This document shows, piece by piece, positions 13,830-20,009 of a DNA stretch of 20,009 nt. Each line of letters begins with the position of its first letter. Positions within the stretch are counted from its first letter, which is position 1. The notes beneath the pieces are model-generated. The model saw only the letters and a program-made list of their open reading frames with translations. It searched no databases and was not told the origin of the DNA. The DNA lies in the IMG/VR virus record IMGVR_UViG_3300045950_000007, positions 1 through 20,009 of that record; one strand, given 5' to 3'. The position numbers and the translations under genes were made by a program. This DNA comes from a virus.

Positions 13830-15000
13830 CTCCCTTCCTCAGCAGCCTGCGAATTTCCTCATCACGCTTCACTTGGTTGCTCGACAACCGCCTGAAGCTG
13901 GTCATGAATACCGCCTTGCCCGTCCCGGTTGTCTTGACCACGGTCACATACCCATCCAGTTCGAGCAGGTAGATCAGCGATCTGTCGCTGTCCTGGATGC
14001 GCATGCCGCGCTCGATGGCCTGTTGCACAAAGGCATATTCCTCCAGCGTCAGCTCGGGGTGCACCTCAAGCTGCTTGGTCATGGTCTCGGAAGACAGCCG
14101 CACCGTGTGCGTCTTCGCGCCGATCGCGGCCGCGTCTGCATCGGTCAGCACGCCGATCGGGAACACGCCCTCCGGTTTCGCATAGAAGCGCGCGAATGCC
14201 TCGCCGGACACGAACCCCTTGAGCACGCCGGAGGCCAGCGGCACGTCGGCCGCATCGAGCTTCTCGGTGATGAACTTCGGCAGGTTGGCCAGCCGCCCGC
14301 CCGGCGGGTAATGGAAGGAGGGGTGCACGCCCTGCGGGATCTGCTGCACTTCGCCGGTGCGTTTGTTGGTGTAGGCGACCATCGGCACCTTGGGTGAATC
14401 GCTCACCGTCAGCCCGCGCCGCTCCAGCATGCCACCGGTCATCTGGATCGCGCGGCACTTGCATCCCCATTCCTTCACCGGCATGTGCGACTGCCAGAAC
14501 GGATCGTCCACCGGCAGCACCATGCCGTCCCACGCCGCGTGCTGCAGGCGCGGGTGTTCGCTGTTGTTGCCGTCGTACTGCAGGTAAGGGAAGCTCTGCT
14601 TGCTCGCCTGGATGCGCTCCCACTGGCCTTCGCTGTGGGCCGTGCGCAGATTGGTGTCGTAGATCGTCTTGAGGCGGCGCGTGCTGCCGAGCTGCACGTT
14701 CTTGACCTCGCCGGTGAGCGGGTCTTCCAGGTCGGCGCGGCCCCACCAGCCTTTCTGCACCAGGAGCGGTTTCAGGTTCTTGCGGAAGTCGGCGAACGTG
14801 GTGCCGTCGGCGAGTGCGCCGTCCACGGCCGCGCGGATGTCGCGCAGCAGGTCGAGCTGCATGGCCTTGGCCACGGTGAACGCGGCCTGGTGTTCCTGCT
14901 GCCAGACATCGCGCCAGTCGAAGCCGATCTTGTAGCCCTTCTGCCGGAAGAAGGCGATCGCTTCTTCCGGCGGCAGGGCCGCGAACTTAATTTGCGCCAT
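13822..15000 (-). CDS. F: MuF-type head protein with C-terminal PBECR-like nuclease/toxin domain
   Basis: The product has 392 residues. The minor head protein core (about residues 109-182) shows RLKTIYDTNLRTAHSEGQW, then EHPRLQHAAWDGMVLPVDDPFW and PVKEWGCKCRA, the classic MuF signature. MuF proteins bind the portal and travel in the capsid. The C-terminal part (about 296-388) reads HTVRLSSETMTKQLEVHPEL, then GYVTVVKTTGTGKAVFMTSF and a basic end. This matches the pattern of phage-barnase-EndoU-colicin-RelE-like nuclease (PBECR2) domains, with candidate active residues Lys309, His314, Lys356, Thr367, Ser368 and Arg370. It starts in a 14-base overlap with the portal gene. The MuF part is certain; nuclease activity is inferred. 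Confidence 0.9.
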   Translation of the reverse strand: MAQIKFAALPPEEAIAFFRQKGYKIGFDWRDVWQQEHQAAFTVAKAMQLDLLRDIRAAVDGALADGTTFADFRKNLKPLLVQKGWWGRADLEDPLTGEVKNVQLGSTRRLKTIYDTNLRTAHSEGQWERIQASKQSFPYLQYDGNNSEHPRLQHAAWDGMVLPVDDPFWQSHMPVKEWGCKCRAIQMTGGMLERRGLTVSDSPKVPMVAYTNKRTGEVQQIPQGVHPSFHYPPGGRLANLPKFITEKLDAADVPLASGVLKGFVSGEAFARFYAKPEGVFPIGVLTDADAAAIGAKTHTVRLSSETMTKQLEVHPELTLEEYAFVQQAIERGMRIQDSDRSLIYLLELDGYVTVVKTTGTGKAVFMTSFRRLSSNQVKRDEEIRRLLRKGEK

Positions 15001-16444
15001 TCAGGCGGCCCCACAGCCTGGCGGCGAACTGCCCTTGGGCCAGCGCCTCGGCCAGCTTGTCTGCGTCCATGTCGCGGATCAGCTCCGGCAGCCGCGCCTG
15101 GAATTCCTCGAAGCTGTCGGCCTCTGCGGCCAGCGCGACGATGGGCGCGATCAGCGGATCGGTGACGCGCTCCCAGTCGCCGGCGAGATCTTCGGCGAAG
15201 GCATCCAGCTCATCAAACACCGCTTCCGCAAACTGCGCACCTTCTTCATTCAGCTTAATTGGCTGCGCACCGGGCTCAGACTTCACCTCCACCCAATCCC
15301 CGCCATAGGTGTCCTGGATGTACTTCAGCGTCGGCTTGAATCCCATCTTGCTGATGAGCTCGTCGCGCTCGGCGGTGGTGTTTGCGTCTTCCTCGTCCTC
15401 GCACTTGCGCCACACCGTCGGCAGCGCGGCGCCGGGGAAATTCCATTCCACCAGCCACTTCACCACCGTGGCGTTGAAGCTCATGCACACCAGGTCGGCG
15501 TCGGCCTTGACGATGTCCGCGCGCACGTCGCCCTGCAGCTCGTCATTGCCCAGCTTACCGGGCGTGCCCTGTGTGCTGGCGGTCTGGCCCAGCGTCACGC
15601 GGGCGATGGCCGCATCCATGCGGTCATAGAGCGCGGTGTAATCCGCCGTGCCGCCGCGCGTGGCCTCCAGCAGCTCCGCTTCCACCCCCTGCGGGAAGAT
15701 GATGGCGCTGTCGGTCTGGATGGCTTGCAGCGCCGCCAGCAGCTTGTCCTGGTCAGGCTCGGAGGTTCCTGCCGGGTACTTGCCGACAGCCGTCGGGCTG
15801 CCGAACTTCTCCAGGAACACCAGCCAGAACTTGACGCCGCTGCGTTTGAAGAACACCGGCCAGTAGAGCCAATGTGCCAGGCCGAGGCCGTAGGGTTCGT
15901 CGTCGTGGTCGCTGCCGGTGGCGAAATGCCAGAACTTCTTCTCCGGCAGCTCTTCGCCCATCGGATTGGCCGATGTGCGCAGGCGTAGCGACATGTCCGG
16001 CGCGAAGCCGAAGCGGCGGCGGTCGCGCACCTTGATGCCGCCACGGCTGGTGTCCAGCACGATCTTGCCTTCCTCCACGGCATAGAGCGGCTCGGCCACC
16101 GCGTAGCCGTAGAACACGCCGTAGAGCATCTTCTCGGTGATGTCGTCGAACGCGATCTTGCCGATCTGTTCTTCGATGAATTGCGCCGCCAGCTTGTCGA
16201 TGCGCTTCTCTCCGCCCGGACGCACCTCCCACGGACGGGAGATCACCGCGCGCACGCGCTGCCCGAAGCAAGCTTTCACCTGGTCATCGCGCAGCACCTC
16301 CTGATAGATCAGCAGGTCGCCGTTTCCCTTGAGCGCCAGCAGGCGGTCGGTGGAAGGCAGCAGCGGCAGGCCATCCACGTAGCCGCGCGTGATGTCGCGG
16401 CCGTCGCGCGTGGTGGCGATTTCGTTCTTGAGTTCTTTTTCCAT
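14987..16444 (-). CDS. Portal protein (DUF935, Mu gp29-like)
   Basis: This 485-residue protein of the DUF935 family forms the dodecameric portal at the packaging vertex. Marks are ITRGYVDGLPLLPSTDRLLA, CFGQRVRAVISRPWEVRPGG, MLYGVFYGYAVAEPLYA and KFWHFATGSDHDDEPYGLGL, followed by FKRSGVKFWLVFLEKFGSPT. These blocks are characteristic of Mu gp29 relatives. The ATG follows a GAGGTG and a 34-base gap after the terminase. The stop overlaps the MuF gene. The C-terminal 100 residues are acidic and helical, as is usual in this family. Confidence 0.95.
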   Translation of the reverse strand: MEKELKNEIATTRDGRDITRGYVDGLPLLPSTDRLLALKGNGDLLIYQEVLRDDQVKACFGQRVRAVISRPWEVRPGGEKRIDKLAAQFIEEQIGKIAFDDITEKMLYGVFYGYAVAEPLYAVEEGKIVLDTSRGGIKVRDRRRFGFAPDMSLRLRTSANPMGEELPEKKFWHFATGSDHDDEPYGLGLAHWLYWPVFFKRSGVKFWLVFLEKFGSPTAVGKYPAGTSEPDQDKLLAALQAIQTDSAIIFPQGVEAELLEATRGGTADYTALYDRMDAAIARVTLGQTASTQGTPGKLGNDELQGDVRADIVKADADLVCMSFNATVVKWLVEWNFPGAALPTVWRKCEDEEDANTTAERDELISKMGFKPTLKYIQDTYGGDWVEVKSEPGAQPIKLNEEGAQFAEAVFDELDAFAEDLAGDWERVTDPLIAPIVALAAEADSFEEFQARLPELIRDMDADKLAEALAQGQFAARLWGRLNGAN

Positions 16445-16478
16445 TCAACACCTCACACCAAGCCCGCGAGGGCGTTAG

Positions 16479-18230
16479 TTACATATACCCGGCCATGCCG
16501 CCGGATGCGGCCACGCGCTTGATTCCGGTGCCGCGCAAATCCATTCCGCCGCAGCGCGTTGTCGCTACCATCCACAGGATATGCAGCGCGCTCAGCCCGT
16601 CGTAGTGGTGGCTGCTCTGCTTCTCCGGCCAGCTATCCAGCTCTGCCAGCAGCAGCGTCAACGCCGGATTGAACAGGATGCGCGGATCGAAAGCGTCGGT
16701 GACGTACGGCTCCAGCGACTCGATGCGTACCTCCATGTCCACCGTGGCGGTGATGCCGACCAGCGGCAGCGCCACGCCCTTGGCCAGCCCGGCGGTGACG
16801 AAGGTTTGGCGCGAATGTTCGTAGGCGTTGTTGTTCTCGAAGCCGATGGCGATGCACTTGAACTCGCGCTGGAACTCGATCAGGTCGGCCTCCAGCTTGC
16901 TCGGCACGCGGCGCTTGATGGCCGCATACTCGACGTGCAGCCGCTGGCGCTGCGTGTCGTACAGTCCGCCCACAATCGCCGACGGGTCTGACTTCTCGCC
17001 CTTGCCCATCGACGGGTCGCAGGCGCCGAACGGCTTCCAGTGCGGCAGGCGCGACACATAGAATTTGACGGGATCGAACACCTTGTCCTCGTCGCTGCGC
17101 GGGTCGCCCTGCATTTCGGTGGCGAACGCCTTGGCGTTCTTGGCGCGCTGGCGCATCAGCCAGTACAAGCTGCGCACCCCCGGCCACGAGATCTTCGCCC
17201 CTTCGTCCATCTCGGCCTGGTGCGCCTGGTAGAACAGGCTGGATGGCAGCTGCGTCTCGTCCAGCACCTCGCCGCGCTCGTTGGCGGCTTCCTCGGCAGG
17301 CTTGTCCTGGTTGAGCATGATCGCCTGGCATTCTTCCCACAGCTCCATGCGCTTTGGCAACTCGATCAGCGCGCGGAAGTGGTGCACCAGGTGGCCGATG
17401 GCGGCCTTCGCCCGGCTGATCGGGTCGTTCTTGTTGAGCACGGTGCCGACGCCGACGAATTTAACGGTGCCGTCCGGCGGGCCGAGGAAGTCCACGGCCT
17501 TTTCCAGCCAGTCCCAGCGGTTGTTGCACTCGGTCGGGCTCTTCGCTTCCTTGTCGGTGATCAGATCGTCTCCCAGCAGCAGCTTGGGGCGACTGGCGCC
17601 GTGGAACGTACCGCGGATGGCCTGCTCCGCGCCGAAGGCTTCCATCTTCACGCCGCTGTGCGTGGTGAACTCGCCGATCTTCCAGTTCTTCGTCGGGCCG
17701 CAGGCTTCCGGGAAGTCCAGCGCCAGCGCGGCGTTGACCGTCAGCTCGACCTTGACCACTTCGAGCAGCTTGGTCGGCAGCTTGGTCTCCGCGCCCAACA
17801 TGGTGATGTAGTCGATGAAGTAAGGCAGCGGTGCGGCTTCCGGCCAACCGACTTCCTTGCGGATGTCCGGCTTTTGCAGCAGCGCGCGCACCGCCACCCA
17901 GCACGGGCCGACCTTGGTGGTCAGCGAGGATTTCGCCTCGCCGCGCGGAGCCACCCACCATTCCTTCGCGCCGCCCGGCTTGTCCAGGATCAGCGGGAAG
18001 CGCTTGAAGAAGTGCTGGTGGAACTGCGACGCCGGCGGCCGGATGTGGTGCGGGAAGTAGGTGTAGGCGAAGAACTCGAAGTCCCCATCGAGCAGCACGC
18101 GCTTGCGGCGCGCGAGCCGCGCCGCCGGTGACGGGTCGAGACCGACCTGCTTGGCCTCGATCTCCGCGCGCAACCCACGGGCCAGCTCGGCGATCTCGTC
18201 GCGAAAGGCTTTTTCGGCAGCGTTAGCCAT
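16479..18230 (-). CDS. Large terminase subunit (Mu gp28-like)
   Basis: This 583-residue packaging motor starts MANAAEKAFRDEIAELARGL. The start at 18230 is chosen because it overlaps the DUF1804 stop by 8 bases; the longer frame adds only arginine-rich shadow sequence. The ATPase has a Walker A variant APRGEAKSS (about residues 94-102) and Walker B RPKLLLGDDL (about 214-223). The nuclease has Asp405 in FGACDPSMGKGEKSDPSA, Glu/Asn in IGFENNNAYE (about 463-471) and Asp544 in HHYDGLSALHI, the RNase H-like acidic triad. In transposable phages this enzyme cuts host DNA next to the phage ends for headful packaging. Confidence 0.95.
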   Translation of the reverse strand: MANAAEKAFRDEIAELARGLRAEIEAKQVGLDPSPAARLARRKRVLLDGDFEFFAYTYFPHHIRPPASQFHQHFFKRFPLILDKPGGAKEWWVAPRGEAKSSLTTKVGPCWVAVRALLQKPDIRKEVGWPEAAPLPYFIDYITMLGAETKLPTKLLEVVKVELTVNAALALDFPEACGPTKNWKIGEFTTHSGVKMEAFGAEQAIRGTFHGASRPKLLLGDDLITDKEAKSPTECNNRWDWLEKAVDFLGPPDGTVKFVGVGTVLNKNDPISRAKAAIGHLVHHFRALIELPKRMELWEECQAIMLNQDKPAEEAANERGEVLDETQLPSSLFYQAHQAEMDEGAKISWPGVRSLYWLMRQRAKNAKAFATEMQGDPRSDEDKVFDPVKFYVSRLPHWKPFGACDPSMGKGEKSDPSAIVGGLYDTQRQRLHVEYAAIKRRVPSKLEADLIEFQREFKCIAIGFENNNAYEHSRQTFVTAGLAKGVALPLVGITATVDMEVRIESLEPYVTDAFDPRILFNPALTLLLAELDSWPEKQSSHHYDGLSALHILWMVATTRCGGMDLRGTGIKRVAASGGMAGYM

Positions 18231-18723
18231 ACGCCTTCGCCAGCTCGTCTCCGAACGGCCCGAGGATCTCCGCGAACGCGGGCGCATGCTGCGGGTAGTT
18301 CGCGCGCACGAAGTCGGCCAGGCGCTTCGCCACGTCCGTGGCCACGGCCAGCCTGTTCGTCTCCGGCATCAGTTTGCGGCTGACCGCCATGATCTTGTTG
18401 TAGGCATCGGCAAGGCTGGACAGTGCCTGCACCTTGGCTTCCGGCTTCATGTCAGGCGAGTTCTGGATCATCTCCAGCGTGGCCTGCACCTGCTGCACCA
18501 CCACGGCCAGCGTCTGGCGCACCACCTCCTCGATGCCGCCGCCGGCGATCATCTGCGCGGCGCGGGCTTTGTCCCAGTCGTCGCCCAGCTCCTTCGCCTG
18601 GCGCTTCCAGTTGCGCACGGTGGCATGCGGCACTTCGTGCTTGGCCGCTGCCACTTCAAGCGAGAGTTGCTCGAAAACGTAAGCCGCGCGGACGGCGCGG
18701 CGGATATCGTCACCGTGGGCCAT
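18223..18723 (-). CDS. DUF1804 protein, probable small terminase (Mu gp27-like)
   Basis: This 166-residue protein begins MAHGDDIRRAVRAAYVFEQL. The N-terminal 45 residues form a helix-turn-helix (LSLEVAAAKHEVPHATVRNW followed by KRQAKELGDDWDKARAAQM), the hallmark of DUF1804. The rest is helical and includes VVQQVQATLEMIQNSPDMKP. DNA-binding and position immediately upstream of the large terminase suggest a small terminase role. A GGGAGAG site precedes the ATG at 18723; readings from further upstream run across the gp26-like gene and are rejected. It overlaps both neighbours slightly. Confidence 0.9.
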   Translation of the reverse strand: MAHGDDIRRAVRAAYVFEQLSLEVAAAKHEVPHATVRNWKRQAKELGDDWDKARAAQMIAGGGIEEVVRQTLAVVVQQVQATLEMIQNSPDMKPEAKVQALSSLADAYNKIMAVSRKLMPETNRLAVATDVAKRLADFVRANYPQHAPAFAEILGPFGDELAKAYG

Positions 18724-19012
18724 TGATCTCTCCCGGCGATGGACGGCGCACGCCCGGCGTCTGGCTGCGGCCCAGCGCCACGTCCTCGCCTCGATCCGTG
18801 AGACGCACAGCATCCATCTCCAACTGCTCGACCAGGCCCATCTCGGCCAGCCAGGCGATCTCGGCCGCCATCTTGTCCGCGCCGGTGACATAGCCGGTCA
18901 GCTCGACCTGGTTGCGCAGCGCGGCGCGGTTGAGGGTGTATCCCGGCGCGAAGTACAGCGCCAGCAGGATAGCCAGGCGGCGAGCGGCGGCGATGTTGTC
19001 GGAGTAGCTCAT
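18710..19012 (-). CDS. Mu gp26-like winged-helix protein
   Basis: This 100-residue protein starts MSYSDNIAAARRLAILLALY. The segment TLNRAALRNQVELTGYVTGA with DKMAAEIAWLAEMGLVEQLE and RLTDRGEDVALGRSQT looks like a winged helix: a recognition helix region followed by a wing and a short RRPSPG tail. The position between gp25-like and gp27-like genes matches Mu gp26 and its relatives. The start overlaps the upstream stop (TAATG). Function is unknown; DNA or RNA binding linked to packaging is plausible. Confidence 0.8.
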   Translation of the reverse strand: MSYSDNIAAARRLAILLALYFAPGYTLNRAALRNQVELTGYVTGADKMAAEIAWLAEMGLVEQLEMDAVRLTDRGEDVALGRSQTPGVRRPSPGEINGPR

Positions 19013-19422
19013 TATTTCTTACCCCCATTCAGCAGGTATTCATGCACGGTTTGCAACAGGTTGTGCACGCCGGAAAACTCACCGGTCAACTTGCTGATTT
19101 CTTTGCTGACGCCGTTAATTTTTTCGTGTATTTCGGACAAGTCGTCATGCGTTGGCGATTTTTTGGCGTTGGCTTCCAGATAAGAAATGCGCTCGTTGTA
19201 GTGCGGGGCTTTTCCTTCAAGGTCTTCTTCCATTCGTTTGAAACGAGCATCCATTGCCAGCTCGCGCTGCTTGCGCAGCTCGTCTTGAGTGGCAAAGCGC
19301 GCATCCAGGCTTTCCTTGAATTGCTTGGCCAGTATCTTTCCAAACGCCCAGATCATGGTGGCGAAGGTGACCACAATCGCGGCTATCGCAGTGATCAACT
19401 GCCACATTTCAATTTGCAACAT
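19012..19422 (-). CDS. Mu gp25-like membrane coiled-coil protein (DUF2730)
   Basis: This 136-residue protein starts MLQIEMWQLITAIAAIVVTF at 19422, where GGGAGGAG stands about 7 bases upstream; an upstream in-frame extension covers the zinc finger gene and is rejected. One N-terminal membrane helix (about residues 7-28) is followed by a long charged coiled coil (about 35-125), the layout of DUF2730 / Mu gp25 proteins. The stop overlaps the gp26-like start. The gene is visibly less GC-rich than its neighbours, with AT-rich codons such as AAA, GAA and ATT. The role is unknown; an accessory lysis or packaging-complex anchor is possible. Confidence 0.78.
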   Translation of the reverse strand: MLQIEMWQLITAIAAIVVTFATMIWAFGKILAKQFKESLDARFATQDELRKQRELAMDARFKRMEEDLEGKAPHYNERISYLEANAKKSPTHDDLSEIHEKINGVSKEISKLTGEFSGVHNLLQTVHEYLLNGGKK

Positions 19423-19423
19423 A

Positions 19424-19639
19424 TCAACTCCTCCCTGTTCGTTCTCGGTGCGCCTGGCATCCCGCGCAAAACTGCACGCCCGGCACCGCCTTGCGTCGTT
19501 CATCCGGTATCCGCTCGCCACATCCCGGCATGCGGCACCATTCGGCAGATTCCTGCGTCGGCTCAGGCAGGCGCGCGGCCTCCTGGCGCGCCTCCCACTC
19601 CTTCAGCTCCAGCTCCTGCGCGCGGTCCTCCGGCCTCAC
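19424..19639 (-). CDS. DksA/TraR-type C4 zinc finger protein
   Basis: This 71-residue protein starts from a GTG that overlaps the Rz-like stop (GTGA). A charged N-terminal helix (EDRAQELELKEWEARQEAAR) leads to a zinc finger with Cys35, Cys40, Cys58 and Cys61 in EWCRMPGCGERIPDERRKAV followed by PGVQFCAGCQAHRERTG. The PGVQFCAGCQ block is typical of TraR/DksA family proteins, which bind the RNA polymerase secondary channel. The first cysteine pair is spaced by four residues rather than the usual two, which is slightly odd. Mu-like prophages often carry such a gene near lysis genes. A transcription role is inferred. Confidence 0.82.
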   Translation of the reverse strand: MRPEDRAQELELKEWEARQEAARLPEPTQESAEWCRMPGCGERIPDERRKAVPGVQFCAGCQAHRERTGRS

Positions 19640-20009
19640 TGCGCGCCCGTTTCCATCAGGTGGTCGATCAGTTCGTCGTGCCGCTTGCGGTCTTCGGCGC
19701 AGAGGCGGGCGTTGATGGCGACGTTGTCGAGGGCTTCTCGGGGCGTAACAGGACCGGCTGGTGCGACTTCGCCAGCAGCTCCGCCGGTATCGCCTTCAGC
19801 GAGCTCGGGTTGCCAGGCGGCGTTGTACAGGCCGACCCAAGCGCCGCTGAGCAAAGCAGCATGAACGCCAGCCTGCGCCGGTTCGCATTGCGCGAGATTC
19901 GCGTCTTTCTCATGGTCCAGCCTCTCTTTCCAGTTGCGGTAATAGTTCTCGGCCTTGCGCTGCCAGGCGATGACGTTGGCGGCGTGCGTCTTGCCGCTGA
20001 CCAGCGCGG
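19636..20009 (-). CDS. Rz-like inner membrane spanin, N-terminus beyond the window
   Basis: The frame is open from the right edge to the TGA at 19636-19638 and gives the last 123 residues or so of a protein. After the edge it reads SGKTHAANVIAWQRKAENYY and RNWKERLDHEKDANLAQCE, a periplasmic helical segment typical of Rz-like spanins, then a Pro/Gly/Ala-rich linker and a C-terminal LCAEDRKRHDELIDHLMETG. The N-terminal membrane anchor would lie outside the window. The out-of-frame lipoprotein nested within it supports the call. Spanins join the inner and outer membranes in the last step of Gram-negative lysis. Confidence 0.8.
   Translation of the reverse strand, partial: ALVSGKTHAANVIAWQRKAENYYRNWKERLDHEKDANLAQCEPAQAGVHAALLSGAWVGLYNAAWQPELAEGDTGGAAGEVAPAGPVTPREALDNVAINARLCAEDRKRHDELIDHLMETGAQ
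19668..19913 (-). CDS. Rz1-like outer membrane spanin lipoprotein, nested in the Rz-like gene
   Basis: This 81-residue protein lies in another frame wholly inside the Rz-like gene. It starts MRKTRISRNANRRRLAFMLL, a basic stretch followed by a short hydrophobic signal and CSAALGSAC, where the last cysteine is a likely lipid attachment site (the GSAC box is imperfect). The rest is proline- and serine-rich (PPGNPSSLKAIP, RPEKPSTTSPSTPASAP), as in Rz1 proteins. A GAGAGG ribosome binding site precedes the ATG. The nested layout is the known Rz/Rz1 arrangement. Lipoprotein processing is inferred. Confidence 0.75.
   Translation of the reverse strand: MRKTRISRNANRRRLAFMLLCSAALGSACTTPPGNPSSLKAIPAELLAKSHQPVLLRPEKPSTTSPSTPASAPKTASGTTN

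Noticed and set aside
13670-13972. A 100-codon plus-strand frame running from the structured element into the MuF gene
   Set aside because: It translates the hairpin region and the antisense of MuF; no family pattern is recognised.
16231-18891. Upstream-extended starts for the terminase, DUF1804, gp25-like, gp37-like, gpG-like and gp45-like genes
   Set aside because: The added residues only read the neighbouring gene out of frame; overlapping stop/start junctions and ribosome binding sites fix the shorter starts.
1-20009. CRISPR arrays, tRNA genes, insertion sequences, transposase genes and prophage ends
   Set aside because: No regularly spaced repeats, cloverleaf sequences, transposase motifs or terminal inverted repeats were found on reading both strands by eye.

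Overview
The window is the interior of a Mu-like (transposable, contractile-tailed) prophage or phage. Essentially every real gene lies on the minus strand, so the late region is read from the right edge to the left edge. The GC-rich, strongly Shine-Dalgarno-led sequence and the Rz/Rz1-type spanins point to a Gram-negative, probably proteobacterial, host. The species cannot be told, because no host gene, attachment end or transposase falls inside the window.

Layout, in transcription order. (1) 20009-18228: the end of the lysis cassette (Rz-like inner spanin cut by the window edge, with an Rz1-like outer spanin nested inside it), a DksA/TraR-type zinc finger protein, a Mu gp25-like membrane coiled-coil protein, a gp26-like winged-helix protein and a gp27-like DUF1804 protein (probable small terminase). 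(2) 18230-13822: the DNA-packaging and portal module, made of large terminase, DUF935 portal and a MuF head protein whose C-terminus looks like a PBECR-type RNase/toxin domain. (3) 13821-13378: a non-coding stretch of about 440 bp holding a bidirectional terminator, a highly structured GC-rich element with a possible plus-strand promoter, an 18-bp perfect palindrome and a hairpin touching the start codon of the next gene. It sits where Mu has its central gyrase site and late promoter PI. (4) 13377-9470: the head module, made of protease I with an internally started scaffold Z, a DUF2190 capsid cement protein, a major capsid protein, gp35-like and gp36-like proteins and a gpG-like morphogenesis protein. 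(5) 9470-1: the tail and baseplate module, made of gp37, gp38, sheath L, tube M, gp41 with a probable frameshift extension, tape measure, gp43 (N), gp44 (P), gp45 spike, gp46, gp47 (baseplate J) and the start of gp48. Tail fibre genes would follow beyond the left edge.

Most tail genes overlap by 1 to 4 bases (TGATG, ATGA or TAATG junctions), so translation is probably coupled, while abundant structural proteins (capsid, cement, sheath, tube) have strong independent ribosome binding sites. Compared with Mu the order is mosaic: the gpG-like gene lies between gp36 and gp37 instead of next to MuF, a DUF2190 gene lies between Z and the capsid gene, and the capsid protein does not resemble Mu gpT. 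The least explained stretch is the central non-coding region next to the MuF-toxin gene.
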